Of a stretch of 64,000 bases of DNA, positions 11,566-24,223 are shown piece after piece (position 1 is the stretch's first letter; each line of letters opens with the position of its first letter). Origin of the DNA: Silene latifolia. Its lineage: Eukaryota > Streptophyta > Magnoliopsida > Caryophyllales > Caryophyllaceae. Under the pieces are notes generated by a model. It was not told where the DNA came from. It searched no databases and saw only the letters and a program-made list of their open reading frames with translations. A program made the position numbers and the translations under genes. The DNA is taken from assembly GCF_048544455.1 (NCBI RefSeq), contig NC_133531.1, forward strand, positions 68,610,099-68,674,098, given 5' to 3'.

Positions 11566-14500
11566 CCAATTTAGATCTTGTATGTAGTTGTTCATCTCAA
11601 TTCAATTGAAATGACATGACTCATCATGTTAAGCCTATGAGAAGGCTTTGGTTAGTAGGTTTTATGAACTTTTTATACCTTACTCAACCTTAATACATAC
11701 TCGTTTTCCTTTGTAATGTATACATTTGCATTACAAAACTTTCTGAGTACGTGTCGAGATCCAATCAAGACATAGGCCCTCTAGCCTTAGAATAGCTCCC
11801 ACCGTTTTCACAGTGTGCGGGACTCATCCTTCTTGCACATCTCATGATTTCAAGTGTACTCAATTTCCGTTGTAAGCATCCTCATTGTTCTTTATTGCTT
11901 AGAATGATTCTAACAAATCTATTTCTTAAATAACATAGCCACAATGGTATCTTAACCATCCTAATGTGTTTTGATTATGGTTTTGTCGGAAACCATGCGC
12001 AATCTCAATTTTCAATTGTCACTTGTGTAACACCCTTACACAAAATTACATCAAAAACACTTTACATTACATCCTTAATGCTTCTGCAAGCACTTAAAGA
12101 TAATCTATATGGCTACTTGGTAACTATTACTTAAATTCGATTTTAAAACAATTTATCATACTCAAAGCATATGAAGTGTTATACATCATCACTTATTTAA
12201 TTGATCCGACAGCGGAAGCAAATGGAATCAATCAAATATGTTCAACTTGATTGAACTAGTCATGAATCTTATTAACATAAGACTTCTTATTTGACGCTAA
12301 TATCATCTAGATTTATCTTCATAAATCCGGATATTAAACTTGTATTATAATACTCCAAGAGTCTTAAATCATTCACAATGATCAATATGTCATCCTCATA
12401 TTTGACTAATTAAAATTACTGTAACTCCCACTAAACTTTATGTATAAACACAACTTCTCGACCTATCGAGAAAAGTTTTATAACATGATCAAAATATTGA
12501 TTCCAACTCATTGATGTCCTACTTAAGACCCTCTCTTAAGTTTCACATTATCTTAGGATGGCAAGAATCTACAAAACTCAAGACATGTATTGAATACATT
12601 CCTTCTAATTGAAGAAGTGGGTTTTAGATTCACTCGCTATATGTATATCATCATAATGAAACACAATCCCTAAGAAGATCCAAATAGACTTAAGCAAACC
12701 CTTTTCTATCAATCAAACTTTGATATCTAACAATTTACTTGGAATTTATTTCGGATTTTCATGGCACTAAGCCTTGTATTGAGTTGTGACTTAAACACTC
12801 TCATGTAAATCATATGTTCATTACTTTCCATAAGTAATAAACTTGAATCAAACAATTTCTTTGTAAGTTGCAAGCTCTTTACTTTCTAAAAGTAACACTA
12901 ATTCATCATCTTCAACAAGTGATGACTTTAACCTCCTAAGTTTTGTAGAAACAACGTCTTACACAAAACGTCTCATGTAGCCAAGAAAGGCCAGTTTCTT
13001 ATGACATAACATTCTTTGTGGCTCTTTGAATAATACACAAAACGTCTCATGTAGCCAAGAAAGACCAGTTTCTTGTGACATAATATTCTTTGTGGCTCTT
13101 TGAATAATTTCTCCCACCCTGTCTTCTAGAAATAAACTTGTATTTTAGAAAGACAGCTTCACGAGCCACAAACCCGTTGTACTCGTGATTATAATAAGGA
13201 AAAATGAGCATTTGTTTCTTTTGAAAACTTACAACCATGGTACCCTACCATTTCATATCTCATATTATTCGTTTTAGATTTAGTGGAAAAATAATTTAGA
13301 CAAAATGATAAAATCCCCAAAAGGATCAAGTAACTCAAAGTAACTTGATCGAAGTCCAAACCATATCGAATAGTGTTTGATTTCTTATCCAACCACACAT
13401 TATCCCATAATGTGTGTTAAGAGAGATTAACTTGTGATACTATATCACATTTCATTTGGCTTATATCAAAGTCTTAACTTTGATAATCCCATCACGACTA
13501 AATCGTGATTCCTTGAACTCTTTAAACTTCTTCAAAGATTTCTCTATTTACCTTATTAAGTGAACACATATACCATAAGATCTAATGGTTTCAAGAGTAC
13601 TCGATAACTCTTTACGTTCATCATTCCAGAATCTAAGGTTTAATCTTGGGTTACCAATTTGAGTCTTGCATCATCTTCATGATATATCATTCTAGTTTGG
13701 TTTAGAATATAATCACCTTGATAATAGGCTAGCCATACATCAAATCATGATGTATAGGGTCACAAAAGTGAAACCTCTTTTGTATCTTAACAAGTTTATA
13801 TTCTTATTTAGAGTTTATGCACTTAATAGTCACAATTAAGTACAACTCTAAACCCAAAAAGTAGATTGAGTACACAATGACTCTATCTCTCAACATCATT
13901 ATTGCTAGTCGTCATATTCTAATCATCCTATGTATCAAATACAATGATGAAAACCACCACCGGTTTCTAATATTGACGAAGTAGTACTAGCAAAATTTAT
14001 GTCAATCAAATAAACATTTAAAGAAGAAGGTCCTATTAGATGTCCCACAACTAACTTGTTGATTCTTCAATAATTTGGGGTAGTTTCCTTTCTAGCGTCC
14101 AACAATTAAGACAATGGAAACTTTATCGGTCGGGATTGACAGGTTTAGTATCGTTATTCTCAATAACTTTACTTTTAACATTACCTTGTATCAATTCCAT
14201 TCTAATTTTACTTCTTTAAAAACCTTATCCTTTTCTTAACGGTTTAAGAGAATGCTCCCTCTCATTTCAATGAGTCTTTGCTAAGAGAAGCAAATTTGAA
14301 ATTCATGAAGACTACTCTTCATTCGTTTGTTTAGTCTTAAAACTTTCATTGAAGTTGTTGCGGTATTTTGGTCAATTTTGATTTCCAACAAATCTAGTTA
14401 CCAAAATGATTTAACGTTTCAAAGTACTTAACTCAATTAAGCATATGAGAACCAATTCATTGTAAGTAGATATGTTAGTCAAGAATCAAAAACCCTTTTG

Positions 14501-14734
14501 ATCACGAATAACTTTCATCTATACTCTTCACAAGAGATCCTTACAATGGATAATACGAGGTTTTTAGAAGAAAATTTCAAAATTTGTCTTTAGTTACGAT
14601 GTTTTAATGGAGATTTGAATCAAAAATCGAAATGATATCGTATATAAATTGTGGTGAAGAAATAGTATGATGCGAACGATGCGACAACGGAATGATGAAA
14701 ACTATCATTTATCGTTATAATAATACTTGTAAAT
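11566..14734 (-). pseudogene. Decayed gag-pol of element B (left part)
   Basis: Recognised by homology with elements C and D. RNase H end sequence is near 11580-11880. A reverse transcriptase box is near 12390, where the minus strand reads YEDDILI instead of YVDD. The integrase C-terminal stretch (NHEYNGFVAREAVFLKYKF) is at about 13100-13190. Many stops and frame changes separate the pieces. A 74-bp tandem duplication is at 12961-13108. The frame break between FSKETNAHFSLL and the NHEYNGF segment is also present in C. No function is expected. Confidence 0.7.
12961..13108. repeat. 74-bp tandem duplication within B pol relic
   Basis: Two adjacent copies, starting ACACAAAACGTCTCATGTAG at 12961 and 13035, differ at a few bases. 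Element C has a single copy (about 57648-57720), so the duplication is specific to B. Confidence 0.85.
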
Positions 14735-15969
14735 TGAAAGATCATAGATCCATATTAGACTCTCTAATAAAATAAATTTATCTCATAAATTGTTGTTTAT
14801 GTGATCTATGTAACATGCATGCTAATATGAAAGCATAAAAAGAAAGTATAAGGAAAAACAATTTCCTTACATTGAATATAAGGTAAAATGGGCACAAATT
14901 AGTTCTCCTTACTAATTTGTTCTTGAGCTAAAATGATGTGGATGATCCTCCTTGAAAAACCTTCAACTAGAAAGTCTCCTCCAAGTAGCACCCAAGAACT
15001 ACCCAACAATATTAACAAGTATGAACTAGTAACTTATTAATATGTGCCCTTGATAATAATACTAGTAACATTACTAACTTTTCTTAGTAATAATGTATAC
15101 TAGAGAATTATTGTAGAGAGATAGAAGAAGTTTTTTCACATGCAAAAATGAAATGAATTGTGTAAGAGAGGTAGTGTGAAGTAGTGAACAAATATATGGA
15201 GTGTGTAAGGAGGAAAAGGAAGTGGCGGGTGGAGTCATCAAGTGGACACATTTTTTTTGTCTTATAATTTTATCTTACATCACATGCAAAATCTAGTATA
15301 AGATATATATTATGGTAGTATACAAAATAAGGTAAAATGATTATGTGAGTAATCATCCATTACACTTATTTTACACGGTCCACATGACCATATACGGGTC
15401 CATGTTGGTTTTTATATTTGTCGCACAAATCCGTGTAATTTTCATTTTAAACATCGTATCATGTTTAAATGCTTCCATAATTAATTCGTCCAATTCACTC
15501 CGTAAATATACGTGTACCACTACACATATTATTTACGTACTAATATTAATCACATTAATCAATTAGTACTATTTTAGTAAATTAACAGTTAATTAACTAA
15601 AACCCATTTCCCAAAACTTATTATTTAATTATCACATAATTAAATAATAACTGCCGCTCCTCGAGTTCGCAACTCGAAATCTCTCTAATAATAATCGACT
15701 AACCTCTTAGTCTATAAATCAAGGGACTAAATAAATTGTATCTCATACAATTAATTAGTTATCAATTGGGGTTCGATCCTTTAGGTGTGACCGAAAGGGG
15801 TCAGTTGATCACCGCCGTCTCACGACAATAACGTCAAACTCTAGTCAGCCAACCGTTATCGATTTACGTTAATCAACTGACGAGGATCAAATAATTAAAT
15901 ATCTGATGATATTCTATTAATGAGATTTATTATGTTAATGCGCTATTGTGGAGGACACTAACTCCAACA
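14735..15969 (-). mobile_element. 3' LTR of element D
   Basis: 1235 bp. Plus-strand ends are TGAAAGATCATAG and ACTCCAACA. The adjoining sequence is the complement of the polypurine tract. Confidence 0.95.
15800..15881 (-). promoter_or_regulatory. Conserved LTR stem-loop (D, 3' LTR)
   Basis: Inner stem ATAACG (15828-15833) pairs with CGTTAT (15854-15859) around a 20-nt loop. A perfect 10-bp outer inverted repeat GTCAGTTGAT/ATCAACTGAC (15800-15809, 15872-15881) encloses it. Same fold as in B, C and the LINE-2 solo LTR. Confidence 0.75.
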
Positions 15970-16773
15970 ATCTCCCACTTGTCCGACACAAGGTGTGCGC
16001 TACCAATTCTCTTGTCCGTTTTGATCTCCCACTCAATGCAAGGTGTCTTTCAGGTCGCACTTGCACATGAACACATCGCGAGTGATTTTCTCGATCGGGA
16101 GTGTGACTACCTGACCGGAAAAATCTCTCACAGATTACTTCCGAGCGTGGCCACGCATTTGTAGTCATTAACTCCTCGAGTGGCCTTGAGATATAGTTAC
16201 CCAACGTGGGTGGAAAATTCCTGTATGCCCTATCTATCCTATTGCACAATATAGCTCACCATGACCTAGTAAATGCCCTTTTGGCCTCCTTTCAAAGCAC
16301 GACCTAGGACAAAAACCAAAGTCACTCGGAAACTGCACCTGCTCAGATAATAGTCTCCAGTCAAAAGAATCGACTCATTAGAACATCTTAGAGATCCCCG
16401 CCACGACCAGGCGTCTATACTAGAACTTAGGGACTCTCTAAATGGTCACTGTCCGGCAAGATGTCACACACTCTGCCTATGTAATCGACCAGTCATCACA
16501 TATGACCTTATGGTGTTGAACAACCATCAATCGACTTACAATCTAGTCACTCCGAGACGTCACCTCATTAAGTGACTAGGGACAAAATACAATGTTCATC
16601 TTATTCACTTGAATAGTGTTTAACATTGTCTCCACAACTTATTCAGATAAACAAGGTATTAAAATTTAGTCACACTAAATAAAGATTCATAAAAGAATGA
16701 ATACGAAAACAATGAATATGATTATCATATATATAATAAAAGATACACTATCCAATTATTACATATCCATAAT
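15970..16773 (-). other. Post-pol block of D: PPT, duplicated PPT core, hairpins
   Basis: The polypurine tract (minus strand AAGTGGGAGAT) abuts the LTR at 15970. A second AGTGGGAGAT lies at 16024-16033, 54 bp away. Conserved hairpins are GTCAT/ATGAC (16492-16506) and TAGTCACT/AGTGACTA (16544-16578, with GACGTC in the loop). It aligns along its length with the blocks of B and C, although D is a different family. Confidence 0.75.
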
Positions 16774-18620
16774 CTAAAGAAAATCTGGTACTCGTCTCAA
16801 TCCCATAGAGACGACATGACCATCATGCTTAGCCTTTGATAAAGGCTTGGTTAAAGGATCAGCAATGTTGTCATCTGTCCCAACCTTACAAATGTCAATT
16901 TCCTTTCTTTCCACATAATCTCTAATTACATGGTATTTCCTTTCAATGTGTCTAGATTTGTTACTAGACTTAGGCTCTTTGGCTTGAAAAATAGCTCCAC
17001 TGTTATCACAATATAGAGTGATAGGATCTTTGGCGGAATGGACTACTCCTAGCCCCTCCATGAATTGCCTAATCCAAACAGCTTCCTTCGAAGCCTCAGA
17101 CGCTGCAAGGTACTCAGCCTCTGTTGTAGAATCCGCAGTAACACTTTGCTTGAAGCTCTTCCAGCAAACAGCTGCTCCATTTTAGCATAAACACGTAGCC
17201 GGATTGAGATTTCATGTCATCCTGATCGGTTTGGAAACTTGTGTCCGTGTAACCTCTTACACACAACTCAGTTTCTCCTCCAAACACTAAGAACGAATCC
17301 TTAGTTCTTCTCAAGTACTTAAGGATGTTCTTTACGGCTATCCAGTGACTCTCACCAGGCTTGGCTTGATACCGACTTGTCATGCTCAAGGCATACGCAA
17401 CGTCGGGATGAGTGCAAATCATAGCATATATGATAGACCCAACAGCGGAAGCATAAGGGACGGTCTTCATGTGTTCAATTTCCTTAGGGGTAGAGGGAGA
17501 CTGTGACTTGCTCAAAGTAATCCCTTGGCCCATAGGTAGAAATCCTCTCTTGGAGTCTTTCATATTGAACCGGTCAAGAACTTTGTCAATATAAGCTTCT
17601 TGACTCAATGCTAGTATCCTCTTGGACCTATCCCTATAGATCCGGATACCTAAGATTCGTTGTGCCTCTCCCAAGTTCTTCATTTGGAAGTGTTTCCCTA
17701 GCCACTCCTTAACGGAAGTGAGTGATGGAATGTCATTCCCAATGAGCAATATGTCATCCACTTATAGGACAAGGAATACAACCTTACTCCCACTAAACTT
17801 CATGTATAAACACGGTTCTTCCACACTTCTAGTGAAACCGTATTGTTTAATGACATGATCAAAGCGACGATTCCAACTCCTAGATGCTTGCTTAAGACCA
17901 TAAATGGACTTCTTGAGCTTACACACCTTCTTAGGGTTAGATGTATCCACAAAACCTTCGGGTTGTATCATGTACACCTCTTCTTCTAGAATCCCATTCA
18001 AGAAGGCGGTTTTGACATCCATTTGCCAAATCTCATAATCATGAAATGCGGCAACCGCTAAGATTATCCTAATGGACCTAAGCATAGCGACTGGAGCGAA
18101 GGTTTCATCATAGTGTAAACCATGAACTTGGATGAAACCTTTTGCCAGCAATCTAGCTTTGTAAACATCCACATGTTTATCCACGCCGAGTTTAATTTTG
18201 TATATCCATTTACACTGAAGAGGTCGCACTCCTTCAGGTAAATCCACCAAGTCCCATATTTGGTTCTCGTACATGGAATCCATTTCGGACCGCATGGCTT
18301 CTAGCCAAAGCGAGTAGTCGGGACTAGACATGGCCGATTTGTAGGTAGTGGGTTCATTACTTTCAAGAAGTAACAAAACACCATCCTCTTCGATGTTATC
18401 AAGGTAGCGATCAGGTGGATTAGAAATCCTACTTGACTTTCTAGGAATAATTACCGTTTCAGAGGAAGAGGGAATGCTATCCTCCACGTTCTCCTCTACC
18501 TCATTCTCGGTTTGTGGCTCTCGAACTTCTTCAAGTTCAAATTTTCTCCCACTCTGTCTTCTAGAAATAAATTCCTTTTCTAGAAAGACAGCATCACGAG
18601 ACACAAACACTTTGTTCTCG
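16774..18620 (-). pseudogene. Copia integrase tail, reverse transcriptase and RNase H of D, two lesions
   Basis: Continues the frame of the gag-integrase ORF beyond the solo LTR (HENKVFVSRDAVFLEKEFISRRQSGR). It then shows the Copia reverse transcriptase blocks: KWIYKIK, ARLLAKGF, YDETFAPVA, WQMDVKTAFLNG, YGLKQASR. The catalytic box reads stop-VDD because codon TAA at 17762-17764 stands where the Tyr of YVDD belongs. Reverse transcriptase continues at 17114-17761 and includes HPDVAYALS and RYQAKPGESHW. An extra base in a run at 17180-17183 shifts the frame before the RNase H core. RNase H ends at 16774 with CDNSGAIFQAKEP, SRHIERKYHVIRD and DNIADPLTKPL. A few point changes therefore account for the loss. 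Confidence 0.92.
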
Positions 18621-21600
18621 TGTGACACCCCGCGATAACGCGAAAAATATAAGTTATAAATTCAAGCGGAAAAATAGGGAATTTTTGAAACTTTTAAAAT
18701 TTAAAGCGCGGGTTCATTAAAATCCAAAACATAAATAAAGAATGCGGAAATAAAGTTTAAATTATACAAACGTGATAGTCAAGGTGAGGGAAAACATATC
18801 CCTCGAATGACAATACAATAAAAGGTAAATCTAAGCAATCCTAATAAACCAACTACTAGGCCAAAGTGCTCGCTAGCTCACACATGTCTTCACCCCATAC
18901 ATGCACCAACTAATACCTGTCATTCATGTAAACATGAACGCATACGATCGAGTGGGGAGTAACTCAAGGTTCTCCCAGCCACAAAATGTCGAAACGAACA
19001 TAACAAAGAACTAAAACAAGTAAGTCATATCAGATACTTACAAAAGATAAGAATATCAAGTTTATATGTAAACATGCCAGTTAAATGAGATGGAACAAGA
19101 TGGACCAACATTAGCATAATAAAGATTCAGCTATTAATGTGAGACAACTAAATAATATGAAAGACAAGGATACGGTCATTTATGCAAGGGCACGCATTTC
19201 AAGGAAAATCAATATAGATGTGAGATTAGACTCCGAATCATGTGAAGCAGTTAAGTAAGGGATCAACCAGTGCGATTTACAAGAATAGAAATTGTAGCCA
19301 TTATTTGGAAAACCACTCAGCAAACATTGTACGGGACGTGGCTACTAATGTCACATTCATACTTATGGCTTGCCTCTCACCATAAGAACGGATGGGATCA
19401 TCAATCCCGACGATCATATCGCAACTAGAGGGCTTATAGCTCACCCCTAGTATCCGATAGGACCAAGACAAACAACCCAAGGCATAACTCTTACCTTGAA
19501 AGACAAATACCAATATCTATAACCAAGCAAGACCTTTACTACTCATATATAAATATATAATTCCCCTGGTAGGACGACAATGGTACTCCCAAGACTCAGT
19601 CCTAGTCTAAATCTGGCCAGACTCTCGGGGCAGAACGGTCCCCGATTCGACATGCGGCAGAACAGTCCGCATCCAAGACTCGATCGACAGAACGGAAGTC
19701 GAGAACCCACAATCGGCAGAACAGTCCGAAAGAGGCGGAAATATGAGCTAAACCCACAATCGGCAGAACAGTCCGAAAGAGGCGTAAAGATAAGTCAAGC
19801 AATACGGTATAGCATAATGGCATTATCACAAGAATACGATATGAGCTAACCCGCAATCGGCAGAACAGTCCGAAAGAGGCGAGAAGAAAACATAAATCAA
19901 CCAACTCCCGGCAGAACGGCACGAGAGCGGCGCAACCCAACACTTGGCAGAACGGCACAAGTAAGGTGTAAAGATATATCATAAGAATACGACTCAACCA
20001 AGCGATACGAATCAACTTGGAATGGGACTAATACATGTATACTGAGCCAATGATAATCCAAGTAAGACATTTCATGCTAAAATTATATTCATGAATACGA
20101 ATAAGTACCCCATTTTTTTAATATTGGTCACTTGATTAAGAACATAAATAATTAGTAACTGACCATTTATAATGAGCCAAACAAGCATTCAATTATAAAT
20201 GACTAAAATGCAAGATTAACCATTTACCACTCACAAGACATGAATAATTATATTGGACTCATATGAAAATGGATACATGTCATTTCATAGACAAATGGAA
20301 TAATTAATATATGTATTTCATAATTATAAATCATGTGAGAAGAATGTAAGAATGAACGATACTTAACGAATTACAAAATATGAAACACAAGTCGGGATTT
20401 AAATAAATCAAATAAAGCAAACTAAGCACCAAAGTACCCATACTATAAGTGCGGCCCAATAACACAAAATATATGTGCGAGCCCAAATGTAAAGCAAATG
20501 AAATTTGAACAAAGGGAGGAGGGAAAACAAAGGGGTACCAAACCGGTAAATCACCCAAAAATCGTGTCAATCACGGCTTCCGAATGCCTCTCACGCTGCC
20601 CAAGGTAGCACTAATCATGGCTGCCCAAAGTTAGACCGAGTAAAGCATCTAAGAAGACCACCCTATCCCATCTTAAAACAGTCCCAAACAGCACAACGCA
20701 CATTCTATTCCCGTCCCAAAACAGTCCTAGTTTCATCTCTAAACGGCTCTATAATCTCCCTTTCAACTACCCAAAAACAGACTCCAACATCCCCTTTCAC
20801 GGCTCCAAAACAGAATCCCGCACACCTGCAAAACTACCTCGACCAGTCCTGAAATATATACCAAAAACCGATTCCCACAACAGAGCGCAACATGTCCTAA
20901 TTTATTGAATACTTACGCACCAAACAGTCCGAGTTTGAACCATATTTCGGGAGCACTAGGGACGGGTCCAAAGCGGGAACTCACAGGTAAGGAATGACCC
21001 GAGTCAGTCCTGAAGGACTGCTCTCTCTCCCTCTGTCCCAAAACAAAACCCAAACAGCCACCACCAACCATCAAAGCGAGCCAAAAGCCGAACTCAAGTA
21101 ACGGAATACGAACCAGAATTGGGCTCGAAACAGTCCCACAAAAACACCAAAATGGGACCAACTTTACCACACAAATAAGAAAAATGTAAAGAGCTAAACA
21201 TTACCGAACAAGAGTATGTAAATCAACAAAAAAAGACGGAAATTTCGACCATTGTCGAGTAACCTATCACCGTTACCTGTCTTTGACCTCTTAAACGTCC
21301 AAAAGTATGAGCCTTTCTTCAGCCTTCAGCTTAAAAGAGGGAAAAACGAGTTGATTAAGACAAGAAACCGAGTTGTCATTTGAGACGGTATTTTCGAACT
21401 TCTACAAAATCAAGACTTTATTACCTTAAAAGAACGAGGGAGGGACGAGGAAGCTAATGGCGCAAGAATTATGAAATTTGGTTGAGAAACGGAGTCGGGA
21501 TCGGACTTTGAAAACGGACGAAAATGGTGTTATTGTGCTTCGTTGTTGCTGCTTTATTTTTTTTTCTTTTTGTTGTTTCCAAATGCAGAAGAAAGAAGAA

Positions 21601-22050
21601 GGACGCAGGGGGGTGGGGGTCACGTTAGCCAACCAACAACAAGCATAATAATAATAATAATATATACTAATAATAATAATATAAAAGTAGAGTGTGGGGT
21701 GGATAGGTTATATGTTGTCGACATACGATTGGTCCGAGTTCAGATAAGATTCTCAAATAAAATGTGACGGTCTAATGTTAGACGGGATTTAAGACGGGAA
21801 TTATTACTATTACAGTCATTATTATTATTCGGCCAAAAATACGTATACATATACTATTATATAAATCGTGCCTTAAAAATATAATTTAATCGTACGTATT
21901 TTTTATAAAAAGAGCTTTTATATAATACGTTTATAAAAAACGTGTTTGACATAAAATTAATTAAATAAAATAATTCAAATATATATAACAAAATAATTAA
22001 ACGGTTTAATAAATTTTAACCGTCAGAAAGGGAAATTCGCGGGTGTTACA
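18621..22050 (-). mobile_element. Solo LTR (3430 bp) inserted in D pol
   Basis: Begins TGTGACACCCCGCG and ends GGGTGTTACA, so the ends are imperfect inverted repeats. It is flanked by the perfect duplication TCTCG (18616-18620 and 22051-22055). Removing it rejoins the integrase frame of D. It has no internal domain, primer site or ORF, as expected after recombination between two LTRs; orientation is not certain. Length and ends suggest a Ty3/gypsy element with long LTRs. It contains a GGCAGAAC repeat cluster, scattered ACAGTCC words at 20640-21160, and an AAT-rich microsatellite near 21645-21680. Confidence 0.85.
19620..19960. repeat. GGCAGAAC repeat cluster in the solo LTR
   Basis: About eight copies of a word close to GGCAGAACAGTCCGAAAGAG, irregularly spaced (30-100 bp). 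Some are linked by nearly identical longer units (19711, 19758, 19858). GC-rich compared with its surroundings. Confidence 0.8.
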
Positions 22051-24223
22051 TCTCGTGTTTATTGTAGAAGTAATAGCCACGTGTTTCCCTTGGATATCCT
22101 ACAAAAAGACACTTTTCAGACCTGCGTGCAAGCTTATTGTCAGACTTGATCTTAACGTACGCTTCGCAACCCCAAATACGCATGAATGACAAATGAGGGA
22201 CTCTCCCTGTCCATATCTCATATGGAGTCTTATCGGTCGCTTTAGTCGGGCTTCGATTTAGTGAAAATACTGCAGACAAGAGTGCAAAACCCCAAAATGA
22301 ACTAGGAAGCTCAGTTAGACTCATCATTGACTGAACCATATCAAGTAAAGTTCGGTTTCTCCTTTCGGCCACACCATTTAGTTGCGGTGTGCCAGGAGGA
22401 GTCCATTGTGATACTATACCACAATCTTTTAGGTGTGAATCAAATTCAATATTTAGATACTCACCACCACGGTCGGACCGTAGAGTCTTTATCTTTTTAT
22501 CCAATAGGTTCTCTACTTCTTTTTGAAACTCTTTGAACTTGTCAAAGGCTTCACTTTTGTTCTTCATTAAGTAGACATACCCATATCTACTTAAGTCATC
22601 AGTAAAAGTAATGAAGTAGTGAAAACCTCCTCTAGCGGTGATGGTTAATGGTCCACACACATCCGTGTGTATGAGAGCCAAAACCTCACTAGCTCGTGTC
22701 CCTTCTCCCGCAAAAGGTGCACGAGTCATCTTGCCTAAAAGGCAAGACTCGCATGTACCATAAGATTCGAAACCAAATGGTTTGAGCACTTTTGATGAAG
22801 CAAGTCTCTTAATGCGTCTTTCGTTTATGTGGCCTAAACGACAATGCCAAAGGTAGGATTCATTTGGATCACCCTTTTTGAGCTTTTTAGTTTCCATATG
22901 ATAAACGTAATTAACATCATTTAAATCATAAATGCCTCCAATTGAAATGGCCTTGCCATAAACCACATCATTTAAAGAAAAAGTACAACACTTGTCCTTA
23001 ATCATAAAACAAAAGCCTTCCGCGTCTAACGCAGAAATGGACATGATGTTCTTAGTTAAAGTTGGTACAAAATAACACTTATTTAAATACAACTCTAAAC
23101 CACTAGCTAAAGTGAGCACATAGGTCCCTACGGCAACGGCGGCTACTCTATCTCCATTGCCCATGCGGAGATCCACATCACCTTTTGCTAGTGCTTGCAC
23201 GTCCCTTATACCCTGCAAATGGTTACAAAGGTGAGAGCCACATCCGGTATCAAGTACCCAAGTGGAAGTACAAGCATAATTAACGTCTATCACATAGAGA
23301 GAGGAAATCATACCAATAGGCGTCACACGCCCTTCCTTGAGATCCTCCAAGTATTTGGGACAACTCCTCCTATAATGCCCCTTCCCATTACAATGGAAAC
23401 ATTCAGCCTCGGAGAGCTTGACACTTTTTGCCTTGGGATTGCCATTCACAACGGCCTTCCCCTTTCCCTTGTCAATTTTCTTTGACGATTTCTTGAATTG
23501 GGATTTTTCTTTCCCTTTTCCTTTCTTGACTCCAAGAGACATGTTCTTTAACTTCATGGTTAAAACATCTCCCTTTTCACTCCCACTAGCCTCCATATCC
23601 CTCTCCGCTTGGGTGAGGAGTGCATGAATTTCATGGTAACTCTTATCCATGTCATTCATGTTGTAGTTTACCCTAAAGTGGGCAAACTTGGTGGGGAGTG
23701 AGTGAAAGATTCGATCCACCACAAGAGTTTTAGGAATCTTACACCCTAGACGCTCTAGGATGTCAACATATTCAACCATTTTTAGTACATGGGGACCAAC
23801 CTTTTGGCCCCTCTCAAGTTTAGCTTCAAAGAAGCGTGCCGCCGCATCGTATTGACGGACTTTAGGTGTTTGTGAAAACATAGTGATCATACGAGTGAAT
23901 ATCTCGTAAGCATTTAAAGAAATGCATGATAGCTTGAGCTTTGGCGATATTGACCATATCAACACATTCTTGATATCATTCAACATCCTCACATAGTCAT
24001 CATGGGCGGTCCGCACCGCCGATGAAGCTCTTGCACCGGGCTCGATTGGAGGAGCATCGGTCAAGTAAGTGAGCACATTGTCGGACAACGCGGCACTTTT
24101 GATGTTGGATTCCCATTCAAGAAAGTTACTACCGTCATCTTTTAAAATACATTTGTCCATTACGGACCTTAGCCATGAATCTTTGCCTAGTGAAGTAGTC
24201 GATGGAGTTGATGAAGTTGTCAT
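22051..24223 (-). CDS. Copia gag-protease-integrase of element D, cut at its end by the solo LTR
   Basis: One open frame of about 724 codons from ATG at 24223. Residues 1-220 are a Copia gag of the UBN2 type. A Lys-rich linker leads to a CCHC zinc knuckle (C275, C278, H283, C288). The aspartic protease motif is VLDTGCGSH (D325). The pre-integrase HHCC finger uses H460, H465, C491 and C494. The integrase core has D521 (HTDVCGPL), D584 (RSDRGGEY) and E620 (NGVAERRNRT), so the DDE triad is complete. The frame runs to GYYFYNKHE and is then broken by the inserted solo LTR; the rest of pol lies at 16774-18620. Gag would form the particle, protease would process it and integrase would insert the cDNA. 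The part present has no stop codon. Confidence 0.93.

Noticed and set aside
18621-22050. Interpretation as a DNA transposon because of its inverted ends
   Set aside because: The 5-bp duplication and TG...CA ends fit an LTR, and there is no transposase. LTRs of this type often have extended inverted ends.
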